Below are positions 10,632 to 22,671 of a stretch of 64,000 nucleotides of DNA, one piece after another. Both the position numbers and the translations under genes were made by a program. This DNA is from Cannabis sativa (Eukaryota > Streptophyta > Magnoliopsida > Rosales > Cannabaceae), in the NCBI RefSeq assembly GCF_029168945.1, contig NC_083604.1, forward strand, positions 66,170,211 to 66,234,210, in the 5' to 3' direction. The notes beneath the pieces are model-generated. The model was not told the DNA's origin and did no database searches. It worked only from the letters and a program-made list of their open reading frames with translations. Numbering within the stretch: the first letter of the stretch is position 1; every line of letters begins with the position of its first letter.

Positions 10632-12525
10632 TGTTGGAAATTATTTTGCCAGGATCTTAGATCTACTCACAAGTATGTTGATTAACACCCTAAATATGAA
10701 CTTTCTAAAACGATGAAATAAACACATATAAAGTTTAGGAAACCTTACATTGGGTGCAGCGGAATAATATGACTCCTTCCGTTCATATATCTAGCCCTTG
10801 ATTCCTTTCTGTAGCAGAGCATTATCAATATCTGAACCTGGATCTCTTTCTCTGAATCTTTGATGCTGAAACTGCTTTTGTTGAATGTCTTTCTTCACGA
10901 TCTTCCTCACTATGATTGAGGTATCACTTGCTGTGTGTGGGCACTACTCATACACTAAGAATTTCAAAATTCAAGGAAGAAGAGAGAAAGAGTGGGTTCG
11001 TCCAAAGACAGGGAGAGAGAAGGCCCAGGTTTTTCTCTGAAGGAAAAATAGAAAATTTAAGTGTAAATTTCCTGAAGCCTTCACTATCTATTTATAGCAT
11101 TCCACTAGGGTTAGGTTTGAATTATTTGGCATTAAGATAATGAAAATATCAGTTTAAATTCCCTACAAAAGTGGCTGGCCCTATACATGTGGATTTGGGC
11201 CTCACTTTTTGCAATTTTGCAGTTTTATCTTTTCTGCATCTGATTTTCTCAAAAACACCAATTTTCTAATTCAACCATTTAAATGCCAATTCTAATTATT
11301 TAATAACTATAAATAATTATTAAATAATATTGTCATTTATCATATTTATTAACTGAACCATACAAAGTATCATAATTAACAAATATGCCCCTAATACTCT
11401 TTCTTTACAATTTCGCCCTTACTTAGTGAAAATTCACAAATAGACATAGTCTAATTTGAGAATTATAATTGATTAATCAAAACCAATTATATGAGTCTTA
11501 CAAGCAATATTATCTCAACTAGTGTGGGGACCATGGGTCTATATAACCGAGCTTCCAATAAGTAGATCAAGAATTTATTACTAAAAGTCACTAACTTATT
11601 AATTCTTCGTTGAATCCACGCATAGAACTTAGAATTGCACTCTCAGTTATATAGAATGCTCTATATGTTCCACCATATAGACACATCATTAGTTATCCAT
11701 TGTTATAATCCTAATGTGATCAATGATCCTCTATATGAATGATCTACACTGTAAAGGGATTAAATTACCGTTACACCCTACAATGTATTTTATCCTTAAA
11801 ACACTTGACCCCGTATAAATGATATTTCAGCTTATGTGAAATGAGTACTCCACCATTTATGTTCGTTTGGTCAAGCTCGAAGGAGATCATCCTTTGCTTA
11901 CTATTCGCCAGATAGAAGCTATAGATTCCATGTTTATGCTAGCGCTCCCACTCAATTGCACTACCATGTTCCCAAAATGTACGTATCACCCTGACCTAAA
12001 AGTAGGCTTAACTAACAAATCAAAGAACACGAATAGCCTCTTAAGATTGAGCCTAATCATAACAGGATTAAGAACATTTGATCTAGGATCAACTAGGCGA
12101 TATTTACTTGAATAGATATTACGGTAAGTTTAATAAATCTAAGTCAAAGTTCAATATCGGTCCCTTCCGATGCATACTCCATGCATCCAACCTGAGCTTT
12201 ACTTTAACCAAAGCTATGGAAAGAACATAGCACTTCTCCAAATGCAAGTAAACTCTGTTGTAGATTATCATATTAGTAAAACCCTATGTCTGATAAATCT
12301 AGGAAACTTTATTCACATAGTCATGTTTACTTTCCAATGTGTTGACGACACAATAAACAGGATCAAGTATGTGAAAAGGGTTTTAGATGAATTTATACAT
12401 TATGTACATATAATCATGAAATAAATCATGTGAACCATGCAACATTAAATGTTATTTATGATCTATATTAATAAGTAAATCTGATTATATTGAAATGAGT
12501 TTTATTTAGGGCATAAAACCCAACA
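10632..12525 (-). mobile_element. solo LTR of an Angela-like copia element
   Basis: In reverse orientation, this 1894-bp block is the same LTR as 47369-49166 and 39679-41062. The plus strand starts TGTTGGAAA and ends with the complement of TGTTGGGTTTTATGCCC. A perfect 5-bp duplication GATTG flanks it (10627-10631 and 12526-12530). No internal region is present, so it arose by LTR-LTR recombination. A TATA box for the LTR promoter (TATAAATA on the minus strand) lies at 11089-11096. The copy keeps the stretch that is deleted from the 3' LTR at 49145. Confidence 0.93.
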
Positions 12526-12530
12526 GATTG

Positions 12531-13349
12531 TGGAATCCAATTTTCTTAATATTATTCATGCTCTTAAAAATAAAACGTTACAATACTTCTTAGTTCTTAC
12601 TTAGGGTATCATTATTAGAGAAATATTATTATCATCTAATGGTTTTTTTTTTGACATTACCGTGCATCATTCTCCTAGAATAACTAATGAGGTGTTGTTC
12701 ATTATTTATATTCTTAGGATTGGAAGATGATAATCTTGTCTAAGGGTCAAGTATAATTTTTTTTGCTGAAATTCTTGTGTTGGCAATTGCCATTATTCAA
12801 TAATATTTATGACACTTTTTTTCTTCGTTCATTTTTTTTTTGTTAAAATTTTCTTCATTGGTTTTGTTCTTATAGGTTTTGGTAAGCTCAAGTATTTTTA
12901 AAAAAAAATAAAAACATATAAATGATTGTTAATTATTATGAAATTAAAGATTTTAAGTTTAGAAAAAATCTTATACATTTTATATGTATTACAGCTTAAA
13001 GCTTAAATTTTTTTTTTTTTTGTTCTCAGTAATGCAATTTAGAATTCTAGTTTGAAGAAATTTTAATAAAAAGATAAATAACATCAGTTCAAATATTAAT
13101 GGCTATATAATCAAAACTTACCTATATATTACTCTCGAATAAAGAAGGAAAGAGGATTGTGACTCTCAAATAATTAGCATCAAATATCAGTTCAAATATT
13201 AATGAGATTTACTTTATTTTTATTTTATTATTTTATCATATATAAATAATATTTTATTATTTTATTAAATATAAATAAAAAATAACCCGTGAATTTCTCA
13301 TAAACCAAGAATTCAGTTATATAGGCACACTTTATATAGAATAGAAATA
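12531..13349. other. Helitron A internal DNA, AT-rich
   Basis: Noncoding. The part from about 13080 to 13349 repeats motifs found in Helitron B (ATCAGTTCAAATATTAATG, and the block ending GAAATAGATA). No gene is seen. Confidence 0.6.
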
Positions 13350-13354
13350 GATAC

Positions 13355-14140
13355 TGTTGCCCCTGATTTTACCCAATATACGTAGACCAACCAGACAAGG
13401 ACACGTGGATCAAGCAACTTATAATCCAAACTATTTGCTAAGTCTTTATGCAACGAAGCAGCATCCGGGACATGTCTCCCGGAGAAGGCATATGGAACCC
13501 CATACGCTCCCGGAAGCCCAAGTAACGTTAAGGCATCTCCGCGAGGTGTCAGGTTTCCCCTGAGCAATCAAGTCGCATTTAATGCCGCATGGGAGGAAGC
13601 GTGTTGGGACTGCTACACGCAATAAAGTCTGACGGCACAACCTCCAACCAGCAGCTACAAAGTAATGATCATTTAAGTCTATCGACGGCTACACTGTGAA
13701 GAGTCACATCAGTCAAAAGACAATAAGGACATTTCACATAAAAGCCCTACATCACCTAGGGATTTGACCATGCATTACTCATGGTATATTCATTGGGAAT
13801 GCCCAACTTTATGGACACTTACAGATACACTTGTACAATAGTTTTGGGGATCACCCCACTAAAAACACTATAAATACCCCCTCAAAGCTCATTAAAGGAG
13901 ATCGAGAATCTTGGGCTGCATAAGAGCAAGAAGAGTAAATACTCACCAAGAACATTCTTTGTATTTATAAGGGTGAAACACTCACCAAATACATTCTCTG
14001 TATTAAATACATCCATAAATACGATAGACTCGTGGACTAAGGCTCATTAACGCCCCAACCACGTAAAAATCCTTCTCTAACTTTCTTACAGCTCTATAAT
14101 TTTATAATATTTTATTGGTTGCCGAAAACCTCGGTCAACA
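13355..14140 (+). repeat. Tat1 5' LTR
   Basis: Starts TGTTGCCCC and ends CGGTCAACA, 786 bp, the same length as the 3' LTR. A TATA box TATAAATA lies at 13869-13876, offset 514, as in the other LTR. It drives the sense transcript in intact relatives. Confidence 0.95.
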
Positions 14141-14162
14141 TTTTGGTGCTTTCATTGAGAGC
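14141..14162 (+). promoter_or_regulatory. Tat1 primer-binding region
   Basis: The bases after the 5' LTR read TTTTGGTGCTTTCATTGAGA. The TGGTGCT start, complementary to a tRNA 3' CCA end, is where minus-strand DNA synthesis should be primed. The tRNA species cannot be named with confidence by eye. Confidence 0.6.
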
Positions 14163-14202
14163 TGAAGAAAGCCACTGCAATCATACACTTCGCTTCACAA
14201 AA

Positions 14203-16266
14203 ATGGTGGAGACTAGAAGTACTCGTCAACCTCGCCCATTAGAAGATGCTCAGGATCCAAATGAGGAAGATGTAGCCTCAAGAGCAGCTGAGGGTTCTGA
14301 GGAAGAAGAAGGAATTCCCGATGATGACTACGAGGGAAACTTCGATGAGTATGCCTACGACGAAGGTAGCTACTCGGAGTTGGTGCTTCTCAGACAAAAA
14401 GCTATCGATCACGAAGCTGAGATCGAAGCCCAGAAAGCACAAAACCAAAAAATGCAAGAAGTAATGCTGGCCATGCAAAAGGCCATGGAGGCGGCTGGCA
14501 TTCACGTGCATCCCAAGGCAGTGACTGCTGGACTTGGCAAGGAACCAGAGGAATCCTCGCCTAGTACCCAACAGCAGAAGTCTAGGGAGCCTAGCCCCAT
14601 AAGGTATCCTGCTGAAGGGAACCAAAGGAAAAACCCTACCTCTACTCCAGGGCGAAAGAAAAAGGCGCAGGATCCGCGAAAGGTCCGCTCAGATTTCCCT
14701 AAAGGGAAAGGTCCGCAGAGGGGCAAGCTCCAAAAAGGGAGTCTTGGCCCTCAGGATCGAGAGGACCGAAAAAGCGTTTCCGTGCACCAAGAGCCCGGAG
14801 GTAGAGGAAGAAGAGGACAGAGGTGTCCTCCCGTTGATCTGAGAAATCAAATCAATGGGAACCAAGGTGACCTCCGGGATCACCTTGACCAAAAAAGATA
14901 CGGGCTCGCGGTCTCCACGGGTACGTTGAATGAAGGAATTATGGTAGAACTCGCCATACTTCGAAAAGACATTGCTCGAGTCTCCTGAAGGCAAAAAGGG
15001 GATGACTCCGACTCAGATTGCGAGGACCGGGAGCCGTGTGCTAAGCACATCCTGGAGGCAGAGCTTCCCAAGAACTTTAAGACGCCCGAAATGGCCGCTT
15101 ATACCGGGAACTCCGATCAGAGCGACCACTTGTCACGGTTCAACCGTGTCATGACGGTCATGAGAGTCGGCAATGACGCAAAATGTCTATGCTTCCCACT
15201 TACTTTAAGTGGGTCCGCGGAGGAATGGTTCAAGAAACTGGAACCAGGATCCGTTGGCTGTTGGAACAAGTTACAGACCAATTTCCAGAGACAGTTTGTC
15301 GTCGCAAGAAAGGTCAACCTGGAGGTCAGTGCCTTGACTAACATCAAGCAACTGCCCACCGAGACCTTGAAAAACTATATAAAGAGGTTCCGAGAGGAGG
15401 CCTCAAAAACTAAGAAAGTTGATGACGGACAACAGCTTGCGCTTCTCCAGGCAGGCATCCGTACAGGGACTCCTTTCTGGAATGAACTACAACAAGAGGG
15501 GGCTGCTAGCCTTCAGGACTTCCAGAAGAGAGTCCAAAAATATATCAACCTTGAAGAAGCCCAAATAGTGGCCTATGGAGGATACTATCCCACCGGGATA
15601 GCAGGGTACATGCCCGGAGTACCGCCCTCGAGTACTGCCCCGACCGCGGCTCCACCGATAAGCGGCATACAGTTCTCTGCTGCCCCCGGGTATAGTCAGG
15701 GCCAGGCTTTGGCGCTCGCATCATCCCATTTTGGAAACCCCTCAGGGATGAATGGACAAGCTCCCTCGCACTCCGCTCCGACCGCTAGCCTGGCAGGCCC
15801 TTCCCAGGGCTCGAGGAGTAAGAGATCCTCCAAAGGCAGCACCCGGACGGGGGAGAAGCGCCAGAAAAGGGGGTACACTCCCCAGTACACCCAGTACACG
15901 GAGCTGACGGACTCCCAAGAGCGTGTGTGCTTTGCTACTAGGCAAAATATGCACTATCGGAGACCGCACCCGTTGTACAAAGATAGCTCCCAGAGAGATC
16001 CGAGCAAAAGATGCGAGCACCACAACGACATTGGTGATAGCACCAACGAATGCAAGAATCTCAAGGACGAAATTGAAAACCTGATCCGATTGGGCCACCT
16101 CTATGAGTGGATCAAGAATAGGCTGCCTCACCTCAATCTGGGCCAGGCGACAGGGGGTGTGCCCCAGGGAACACCGGGGGGTGCAGCAGGAGCATTGGCT
16201 CCAGCTGCTCCCGCGGGCGATGCCCAGCACATCCCCATCTGCCGCCCAGACCCAACGGGAGGGTAG
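14203..16266 (+). pseudogene. gag: Tat1 gag (one frameshift)
   Basis: The ATG at 14203, in the first open frame downstream of the LTR, starts a charged N-terminal region with an acidic stretch and a coiled-coil-like segment. A frameshift near 14985 moves the reading into the second open stretch to 16266. That part holds the retrotransposon gag core (SGSAEEWFKKLEPGS, then the ALLQAGIRTG region) and a C-terminal cysteine/histidine motif (CEHHNDIGDSTNECKNLKDE), the variant zinc knuckle usual in Tat/Athila Gag. Gag forms the particle and binds genomic RNA. About 690 codons is normal for the lineage. Confidence 0.85.
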
Positions 16267-16391
16267 TCATGATCTCCGGAGGTCCCCATATTGGAGGAAC
16301 TACTCGCAAGGAGCTAAAGCGGTACGCGGGGGCCGTGAAACACAATGAGGTTTGGGAGGTTACTCAACTCCCAGCATAAAGGCCCCAGCTG

Positions 16392-17468
16392 ATGGATCAA
16401 CCCATCACATTCACGGAAGAAGACGCCAAGACGGTGCGCTTCCCTCATCATGACCCGTTGGTCATAGAGACCCCCATCGCTAATAAAGTGGTGGCCAGAG
16501 TCTTGATTGACAACGGAAGTTCCGTGAACCTACTCTTCAAGGAGGCCTTCACTGCAATAGGCTTGACGGACCGAGACCTCTTACCCAGTGGGTCCCAACT
16601 CACAGGGTTTAATGGAACGACGCTTATTCCAATGGGAAAAGTAAGACTTCCAGTCACCTTTTGTCCGGACACCCCCCAGAGCACATTCAAGTACTGCACT
16701 TTTGTGGTGGTGGACTGTCCGACCGCTGACAACGCGATCCTCGGCCGACCGGCCATGGTAGATTTCGGCGCGGTCACGTCCATTCGGCACCTGTGCCTAA
16801 AGTTCCCTACCCAGGAAGCTGGGATCGGGACGGTGAGAGGAAACCAGGGGGACGCAAGGCAATGTTACAATGTTGGAACCCACCTGCCCGTACTGATGGT
16901 CCGGGAAACCATTGAGCCAGAAATGGCTGAGGAAGATGAGTTGGACCCCCGGGTGGGGTCCGAAAAAATTGTGGAACCAATGGAGGATGTCGAGGAAATA
17001 TCAGTGTGCGACCTCGACTCCACCAAAGTACTCCGGCTGGGAAAGAGCCTAGATCCGGAGGAAAAAGAAAAAATAATAAAAACACTGAAGGGCGCCATCG
17101 ACATCTTTGCATGGCGCCAAGAGGACATGACTGGCATAAGTCCCCACGTCATCACCCACGTCCTCAATGTCAATCCGGACATGCCACCAGTCCAACAAAA
17201 GCGACGCCCTCTCGACTCGGTGAAAGCCGAGGCTCTAGAGAAAGAGGTGGATAAGCTTCTGACCAATGGCATGATCCGCAACGTATACTATCCAGAATGG
17301 CTAGCCAATCTGGTCCTGGTGCCCAAGCCGAATGGAACTTGGCGAGTTTGTATAGATTTCACTGACCTAAACAAAGCTTGTCCGAAGGACTGCTTCCCGC
17401 TACCCAGGATCGACCAGATGGTAGACGCCACTTCTGGATTCAAATTACTATCCTTCATGGACGCCTGA
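16392..17468 (+). pseudogene. pol: Tat1 protease and N-terminal reverse transcriptase
   Basis: The open frame starts after a stop at about 16379. The aspartic protease is seen at about residues 30-130, with active-site block VLIDNGSSVNLLF; Tat-type elements have D-N-G rather than D-S/T-G. RT follows from about residue 230: KRRPLDSVKAEALEKEVDKL, then LVLVPKPNGTWRVCIDF and LNKACPKDCFPLPRID. The frame breaks at FMDA (17468), where about 20 bases appear missing relative to Tat2. Protease would cut Gag-Pol and RT copies the genomic RNA. Confidence 0.88.
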
Positions 17469-18371
17469 TGCATACGGCAGACCAAGAGTGCACTAGCTTC
17501 AGGACCGATAAGGGGGTATACTGTTACCTAGTCATGCCCTTCAGACTGAAGAACGCCGGAGCGACCTACCAAAGAATGGTCAACCGGATGTTCAAAGGCC
17601 TCCTGGGACGAAACATGGAGGTTTATGTAGATGATATGCTCGTCAAGTCCAAAGCATGCAATAGCCATGCGGACGACTTAGAGGAGTGTTTCGAGGTAGT
17701 CCGGAGATACGGCATGAAGCTCAACCCAAAAAAATGCACCTTCGGGGTCAAATCAGGGAAGTTCCTGGGCTTCATCGTTAGCCAGAGGGGAACTGAGGCA
17801 AACCCGGAAAAAATCAAAGCACTCCTGAGCATGCCATCCCCCAAAAAAGCATAAAGATGTGCAGAGCCTAACCGGAAAGGTTGCTGCCCTGAGCCGTTTT
17901 ATCTCACGGTCTACAGACAAATGCATCCCCTTCTTCAACATACTAAAGAAGTGTCAAAAGTTTGAGTGGTCGGACGAATGCGAGGAGGCATTCAAGAAAC
18001 TAAAAGAACATATGGCCAAGCCCCCTATCCTGTCAAAACCTGTTCTCGGAGAGGACCTATTTCTATACTTGGCTGTCTCCGAGCACGCGGTCAGCGCTGC
18101 CCTAGTCCGGGAAGAAGAGAAAACTCAACATCCCGTGTACTATGTTAGCAAGCGCATGATAGGAGCAGAAACGAGGTACCCCATCATCGAAAAGTTGGTC
18201 TTTTGCCTCCTGATGGCCTCGAGAAAATTGAGGCCATACTTCCAAGCGCATCCGATCAAGGTACTTACCAACCACCCGCTCCGGCAAGTCCTCCAAAAAC
18301 CTGAAGCATCCGGAAGGCTCCTCAAGTGGGCAATGGAGTTAAGTCAATTAGACTTACACTACATTCCCTGA
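17469..18371 (+). pseudogene. pol: Tat1 RT catalytic part and RNase H
   Basis: Beyond the small deletion the frame reads through NAGATYQRMVN and the catalytic box YVDDMLVKS near 17620, then the thumb region to 17854. A one-step frameshift leads into 17859-18371, which holds the connection and gypsy RNase H: FISRSTDKC, ILSKPVLGEDLFLYLA, HPVYYVSKRM and the LRPYFQAHPIKVLTNHPL segment. It stops at 18369, where the codon is one C-to-T change from arginine. RT and RNase H catalytic residues remain recognisable, but the chain is broken three times. Confidence 0.85.
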
Positions 18372-18880
18372 ATCTCCATAAAAGGCCAAGCCTTGGCAAA
18401 CTTCATTACTGAATGCAACGAAGCTGAGGCAACTGCAAACAGTACCATCGGTCCCCACATGGAGAGTGTTTGTGGACGGAGCCTCCAATGAAAATGGATC
18501 CGGAGCAGGAGTAGCAATGATATCCCCGACCGGACTGCGACTCCAGGCGGCCCTACGGTTCGAATTCTCGGCTTCGAACAATGAAGCCGAATATGAAGCC
18601 CTAATAGCAGGGCTGAAATTAGCAAAAGTCGTAGGAGCCTAAAGAGTGGAAGTCTACAGTGATTCCCAACTAGTCGTAAATCAGATATCGGGAGAGTACC
18701 AAACACGCGGCGAGCGAATGGCCGCATATGTAACCATAGTCCGGGAGCTGCTCCACGAGTTCACGGACTACAAAATAGAAAGAATCCCCCGGGAAAAGAA
18801 CGCTCACGCGGACTGTCTGGCTAAGTTAGCTTCAGATAGTGAAATCGAAGGGATGGGGGTAGTACCAGTGGAACGCTTGG
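18372..18880 (+). pseudogene. pol: Tat1 archaeal-type RNase H (second RNase H)
   Basis: This separate domain has the signature of bacterial/archaeal-like RNase HI: VDGASNENGSGAG (about 18470), NNEAEYEALIAGLKLA (about 18577), YSDSQLVVNQISGEYQ (about 18655) and NAHADCLAKLAS near the end. The metal-binding D-E-D-D set is therefore visible. One stop at 18641 separates the third motif from the second. A second RNase H between the canonical RNase H and integrase is the diagnostic feature of Tat elements. Confidence 0.85.
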
Positions 18881-20172
18881 CAGAGCCAAGCATCAAAACA
18901 AAAGAGGCCATAAGAACGGTTGGGCAAGAACCCAGCTGGATGGTCCCCATCATAGAATACATAACAAAAGGTGAGTTGCCCCAAGAAACGGCACTGTCTC
19001 GAAAGATTCAGTATCAGGCTCATCGTTATGTAATGATGGATCAAATCCTCTACCAAAGAGGACTCAGCATGCCTTATTTAAGGTGTGTATCGGACCCTGA
19101 AGCTAGACAAATCATGCTAGAGGTCCACGAAGGGTTCTGTGGAGATCATACGGGAGGACCCAGTCTCTCAAAGAAAATTTTGAGACAGGGATACTTCTGG
19201 CCAACAATGAAAAAAGATTGTATAGACTACGTCCAAAAGTGTGATTCGTGCCAAAGGTTCGCGAACATACCGAGAGCTCCTCCCAATGAAATCACCCTGA
19301 TGACTAGTCCCTGGCCCTTCGCGGTTTGGGGAATAGATCTTATTGGGTCCCTGCCAACATGAAAGGGAGGAGTAAATTATGCAATAGTAGCAGTAGACTA
19401 CTTCACCAAATGGACGGAGGCTGAGCCCATGAAGACTATAACTTCTAAAAAAGCATTAGACTTTGTTATAAAAAACATAGTGTGTCGATATGGCCTGCCT
19501 CACAAAATAGTCTCTGACAATGGAAAGCAATTTGATTGCGAAGAATTTACTGACTTCTGCAACAAACACGGAGTAGTGAAAAGCTTCTCCGCGGTGGCCA
19601 GACCGCAAACAAACGGTCAAGCAGAAGCAGTCAATAAAATCCTAAAGGTCACCCTGAAGAAAAAGCTCCTGGCTTGCAAAAACAACTGGCCCGAAGAGTT
19701 GCCAAGAGTGTTATGGGCCTACCGGACGACCCCCAGAACCACGACCGGCCACTCGCCTTTTTCAATGGCATACGGTTGCGAAGCGATGGTCCCGGTAGAA
19801 ACGTTATTCCCGTCCCACAGGAGAACGACTTACGATCCAGCCACAAATCAGGCTTTGCTTCAAGAAGCTCTGGATCAAGTTGAAGAACTCTGGGACGAGT
19901 CTCAAATACGGATGGCAGCTTATCAAAAGAAGGTGACCAAGTATTTTAACTCCAAAGTTAAAAACAGAAAGTTTGCTATTGGGGATATGGTCTTAAGAAG
20001 AGTCTTCCCATCCACCCAAGAACCCGGAGTGAGGGTACTTGGACCAAATTGGGAAGGACCATATAAAATCGAGGACGAAATCGGTTCAGGCACTTACAAG
20101 CTAAAAAGGAATGACGGAACCATTGTGCCAAGAGCCTGGAATGCCGAACACCTCAGAAAATATTACCAATAG
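18881..20172 (+). pseudogene. int: Tat1 integrase (one stop)
   Basis: Continues the pol frame. The N-terminal zinc-binding H-H-C-C motif is visible (HEGFCGDHTGG to CDSCQRF). The catalytic core supplies D (WGIDLIG), D (VSDNGKQF) and E (GQAEAVNK). The C-terminal part ends with GPNWEGPYKI and RAWNAEHLRKYYQ before the stop at 20172. One in-frame TGA at about 19361 lies just after the first catalytic aspartate. Apart from that break the domain looks complete. Integrase joins the cDNA to target DNA, giving the 5-bp duplication seen around this element. Confidence 0.88.
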
Positions 20173-20705
20173 CCAAAAATGTAACTTAGATTTTGTTTAA
20201 AGAGTTTGTACCGTCTAAATGTATACAGCCTCCGCATGTTAAATAAAACTGAGTGCCTTAAAAACAAAGTTTCTATGCCACTCAGGGGGGGTACTAAGGT
20301 ATACCACACGGACAGACAAAAAACAAACTAAGTAAAATATTCTGACCCAAAGGGCAGATCAAAATATCCTGACCCAAAGGGCAGGTCAAAAAAGAGTATG
20401 CACAAAAAAGAAAAATGAAAAGCATAAGTATAAACATCCTGATCCGAAGGACAGGTCCAAAAGAAAGATATGTGCATCAAAAAGATCATATATAAATATA
20501 AAAATCCTAGCCCTAAGGGCAGGTCAAAATATATACAAATGACCAGGGGATAGGCCTTAAATATTGTCTCCCCTTTAAATAATAATAATAAAAAAAGAAA
20601 CAGCTATGTAAATATTGTCTTAAATACAAAAAAATTAGCTGTAAATAAAAAAAAAAAGAGAAAAAGAGTGAAATCCTGGTTGTAATGGGTCAAACTCGAA
20701 GCGGC
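20173..20705 (+). other. Tat1 post-integrase spacer with hairpin repeats
   Basis: Noncoding, A-rich, with four copies of a stem-loop resembling CTGACCCAAAGGGCAG at 20342-20357, 20369-20384, 20439-20454 and 20507-20522. The third copy reads CTGATCCGAAGGACAG, so both stem arms changed together. A purine-rich GGGGGG run lies at about 20285. The antisense gene ends at the right edge of this spacer. Confidence 0.7.
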
Positions 20706-21382
20706 CTAATCAATGCGAGGAGGAAGGCGAGGACCGATGCGCGCCTCCACCATGGCATCAAGCTTTTTCTTCTTCTCCCGGAACTTTGCGATCATCTCCT
20801 CGGGTTTGGGGTAGAAGGTAAGCTTGATGTTCTGGTCATTTGTAGACCAGGCCATGAAGACGCCGTCATCAAAACGCTTGGCGCACCGGCTGCAGGAGAC
20901 AGGAGAAAGAAGCTCATCTCTTTTTGCCTTCTTCGAGGCTTGGTCTTTGAAGTCTCTGAGCTCCTTCAGCTCCGCGGCCAGGTTGGCCCTGGATTCCAAG
21001 TTTGCCCGGTGAGTTTCCTCTAAGGACCTCACCTTTGCAGCCATTTCATCCAAGGCTTCCCTGGCCTCCCGAAGCTCTCGCCTAGCCTTAGCAGTGGCTT
21101 CGCCCTCCGTCCTCAGCTCCTCTTGGTGCCTAGCCTCCAGCCTATCTCTCCGGAGGGCCTCCTCCCAGATCATTTCCTCCGCCTGCGCTTCCCTCCGCTT
21201 GGTCTCTTCCTCACTGGCCTTGGCAAGGGCCTCCCGGCACTCAGCATCCTCCTGATAAAGCCGCCTTTCAGCAGTAAGGTCCTGAAGGATCTTCCTAACT
21301 TCATCCATGTCCCCAAAATCGGACAAGACGAAGCCATGATTAATTATGTTCTTGGAAAGGCGGCCGGCCTCAGCAGCAAGCT
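20706..21382 (-). CDS. Tat1 antisense gene, last exon (coiled coil)
   Basis: Behind the acceptor at about 21383 a frame of about 225 codons starts LAAEAGRLSKNII and is rich in E, A, R, K and L with heptad spacing (RRELREAREALDEMAAKV, LAAELKELRDFKDQA). This is a long predicted coiled coil. The C-terminal part contains CSRCAKRFDDGVFMAW, a possible C-x2-C metal site, and ends at the stop in 20706-20708. Codon use is GC-richer than the surroundings. The coiled coil suggests oligomerisation. I do not recognise a catalytic motif. Confidence 0.55.
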
Positions 21383-21646
21383 GGGAAAGGATACAAGTAT
21401 AAGTAAGAATCTCCAAGAAAAAATAATAAGGAGAAAAGTAAATTACAAAATACTTACCACAGTGAGGGAGTGGCTGAGATCCTGGACTTGGAAGATGGAG
21501 TTCAAGGATGCACAAGCAGCGAACCGCCTAGGTGCACACCGGGTAAGCTAGGACGCAAACTCGCTGGTCATCTCCGCGGCAAAGGGAGCTAATGTGGGCC
21601 CGAGGAAACGACCGAACCAATCCGACAAGGGATCGAAATTTAAATC

Positions 21647-22540
21647 TTACAGATTTTGGTATTCCGGGTTGTTGAGAGTATTTTGCATCTCAATTCGTAA
21701 GATCCTCTTCAGGGCCTCCACCTCAGCATTCCCCCGGGAGTATTCATCCATGGCGTAGTTGTGTTTAGCTATCCGGAGCTCCTGTCTCGCCTCATCTCCA
21801 GGAACCGGAGTCAGCACAATATTGGGAGGGGCAGTGTGTTCCTCCATCTCGGGAGAGATCCCGCCATCAAGACCGTGGGCCGGAGTATCAGCTCTTCGTT
21901 GTCGTTAGGGCTCCTCCTGGGCAACCATTTTGCCCTTGCGTTTGCGAATCAGAGCAACTTCTTACTCTTCTTCGCTTTCTTCAACTTCCTCAGGAAGAGC
22001 CTGGTGCCCTTCTTGACCTTCTTCAACTTCCTCAGAAAAGCCCCACTGCTTTTCTTGACCTTCTCCCGGAAGCACCTCCTCATCCACTAAGTCAATAGTG
22101 TCTGGAGGGGCACTGGAAGAAGCCTTTAAAGGGGGGGCCATCTGGGAAGAAGTAAAGGGAGGGGGAGCTTCAGGAGTGTGAACCCCGGCAAGTTCAGCCA
22201 AAATGGTGTCCATGGAAATGCCTGCTACAACAAAAGAAAGAAGGCAAGTGTTAGAACATCCATGGGAAACAACAAACACTCAGATATAGCAATCAAGCTA
22301 GTCCTACTCTGACTCTCTAATTCGGCCCTAGCAAAGTTCCGAATCTTAACGCTGGCAGCATCGTCTCCGAGATAGCTGTCCGAAGGCCAGAACCAGCTGG
22401 ATGAAATATAAGCCGAAGGGTCTAAGGGGACGGGCTCCGGAGGACCAGAACCCATCCGGGACCGACCTAGGAAATCTCCTAAGTTGGAAAAATAAAACTC
22501 CTTCATATGGTCTCCCCACTGGGTCGAGGGTATCCTAAAC
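21647..22540 (-). pseudogene. Tat1 antisense gene, middle exons
   Basis: Several short minus-strand frames (22506-22225, 22279-21962, 21847-21647) look like the middle of the same gene. They include a serine/proline-rich part (RSRMGSGPPEPVPLDPSAYI), an acidic stretch (PEEVEESEEE) and a helical segment ending in LNNPEYQNL. Frames are shifted relative to each other and exon borders are uncertain; a CAG acceptor is seen at about 22227. Best read as exons with indels or unrecognised introns. Confidence 0.45.
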
Positions 22541-22671
22541 CTATAAAGACGCTCATCGAACCCTACAGGCCTAAGACTGGCATATTCGCCAACAGAAGGG
22601 ACGTAATGTACTGCTAAAGGAGACTTACCGGAGTCGGAAGTGCTGGCGCCAGGAGCCCCAGTGTTCGGCTC

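Noticed and set aside
11867..12115. An open frame starting MVKLEG occurs here and, on the minus strand, at 39864-39658 and 48037-47831.
   Set aside because: All three lie at the same place in the copia LTR, antisense to the element. They are copies of one LTR segment, and coding is not needed to explain their similarity.
13313..13567. Similar minus-strand frames here and at 24746-24985.
   Set aside because: They are the two Tat1 LTRs read in antisense; the match reflects LTR identity.
14278..19883. Many antisense and shifted frames over Tat1 gag-pol.
   Set aside because: Shadow frames caused by the GC-richer coding sequence of gag-pol.
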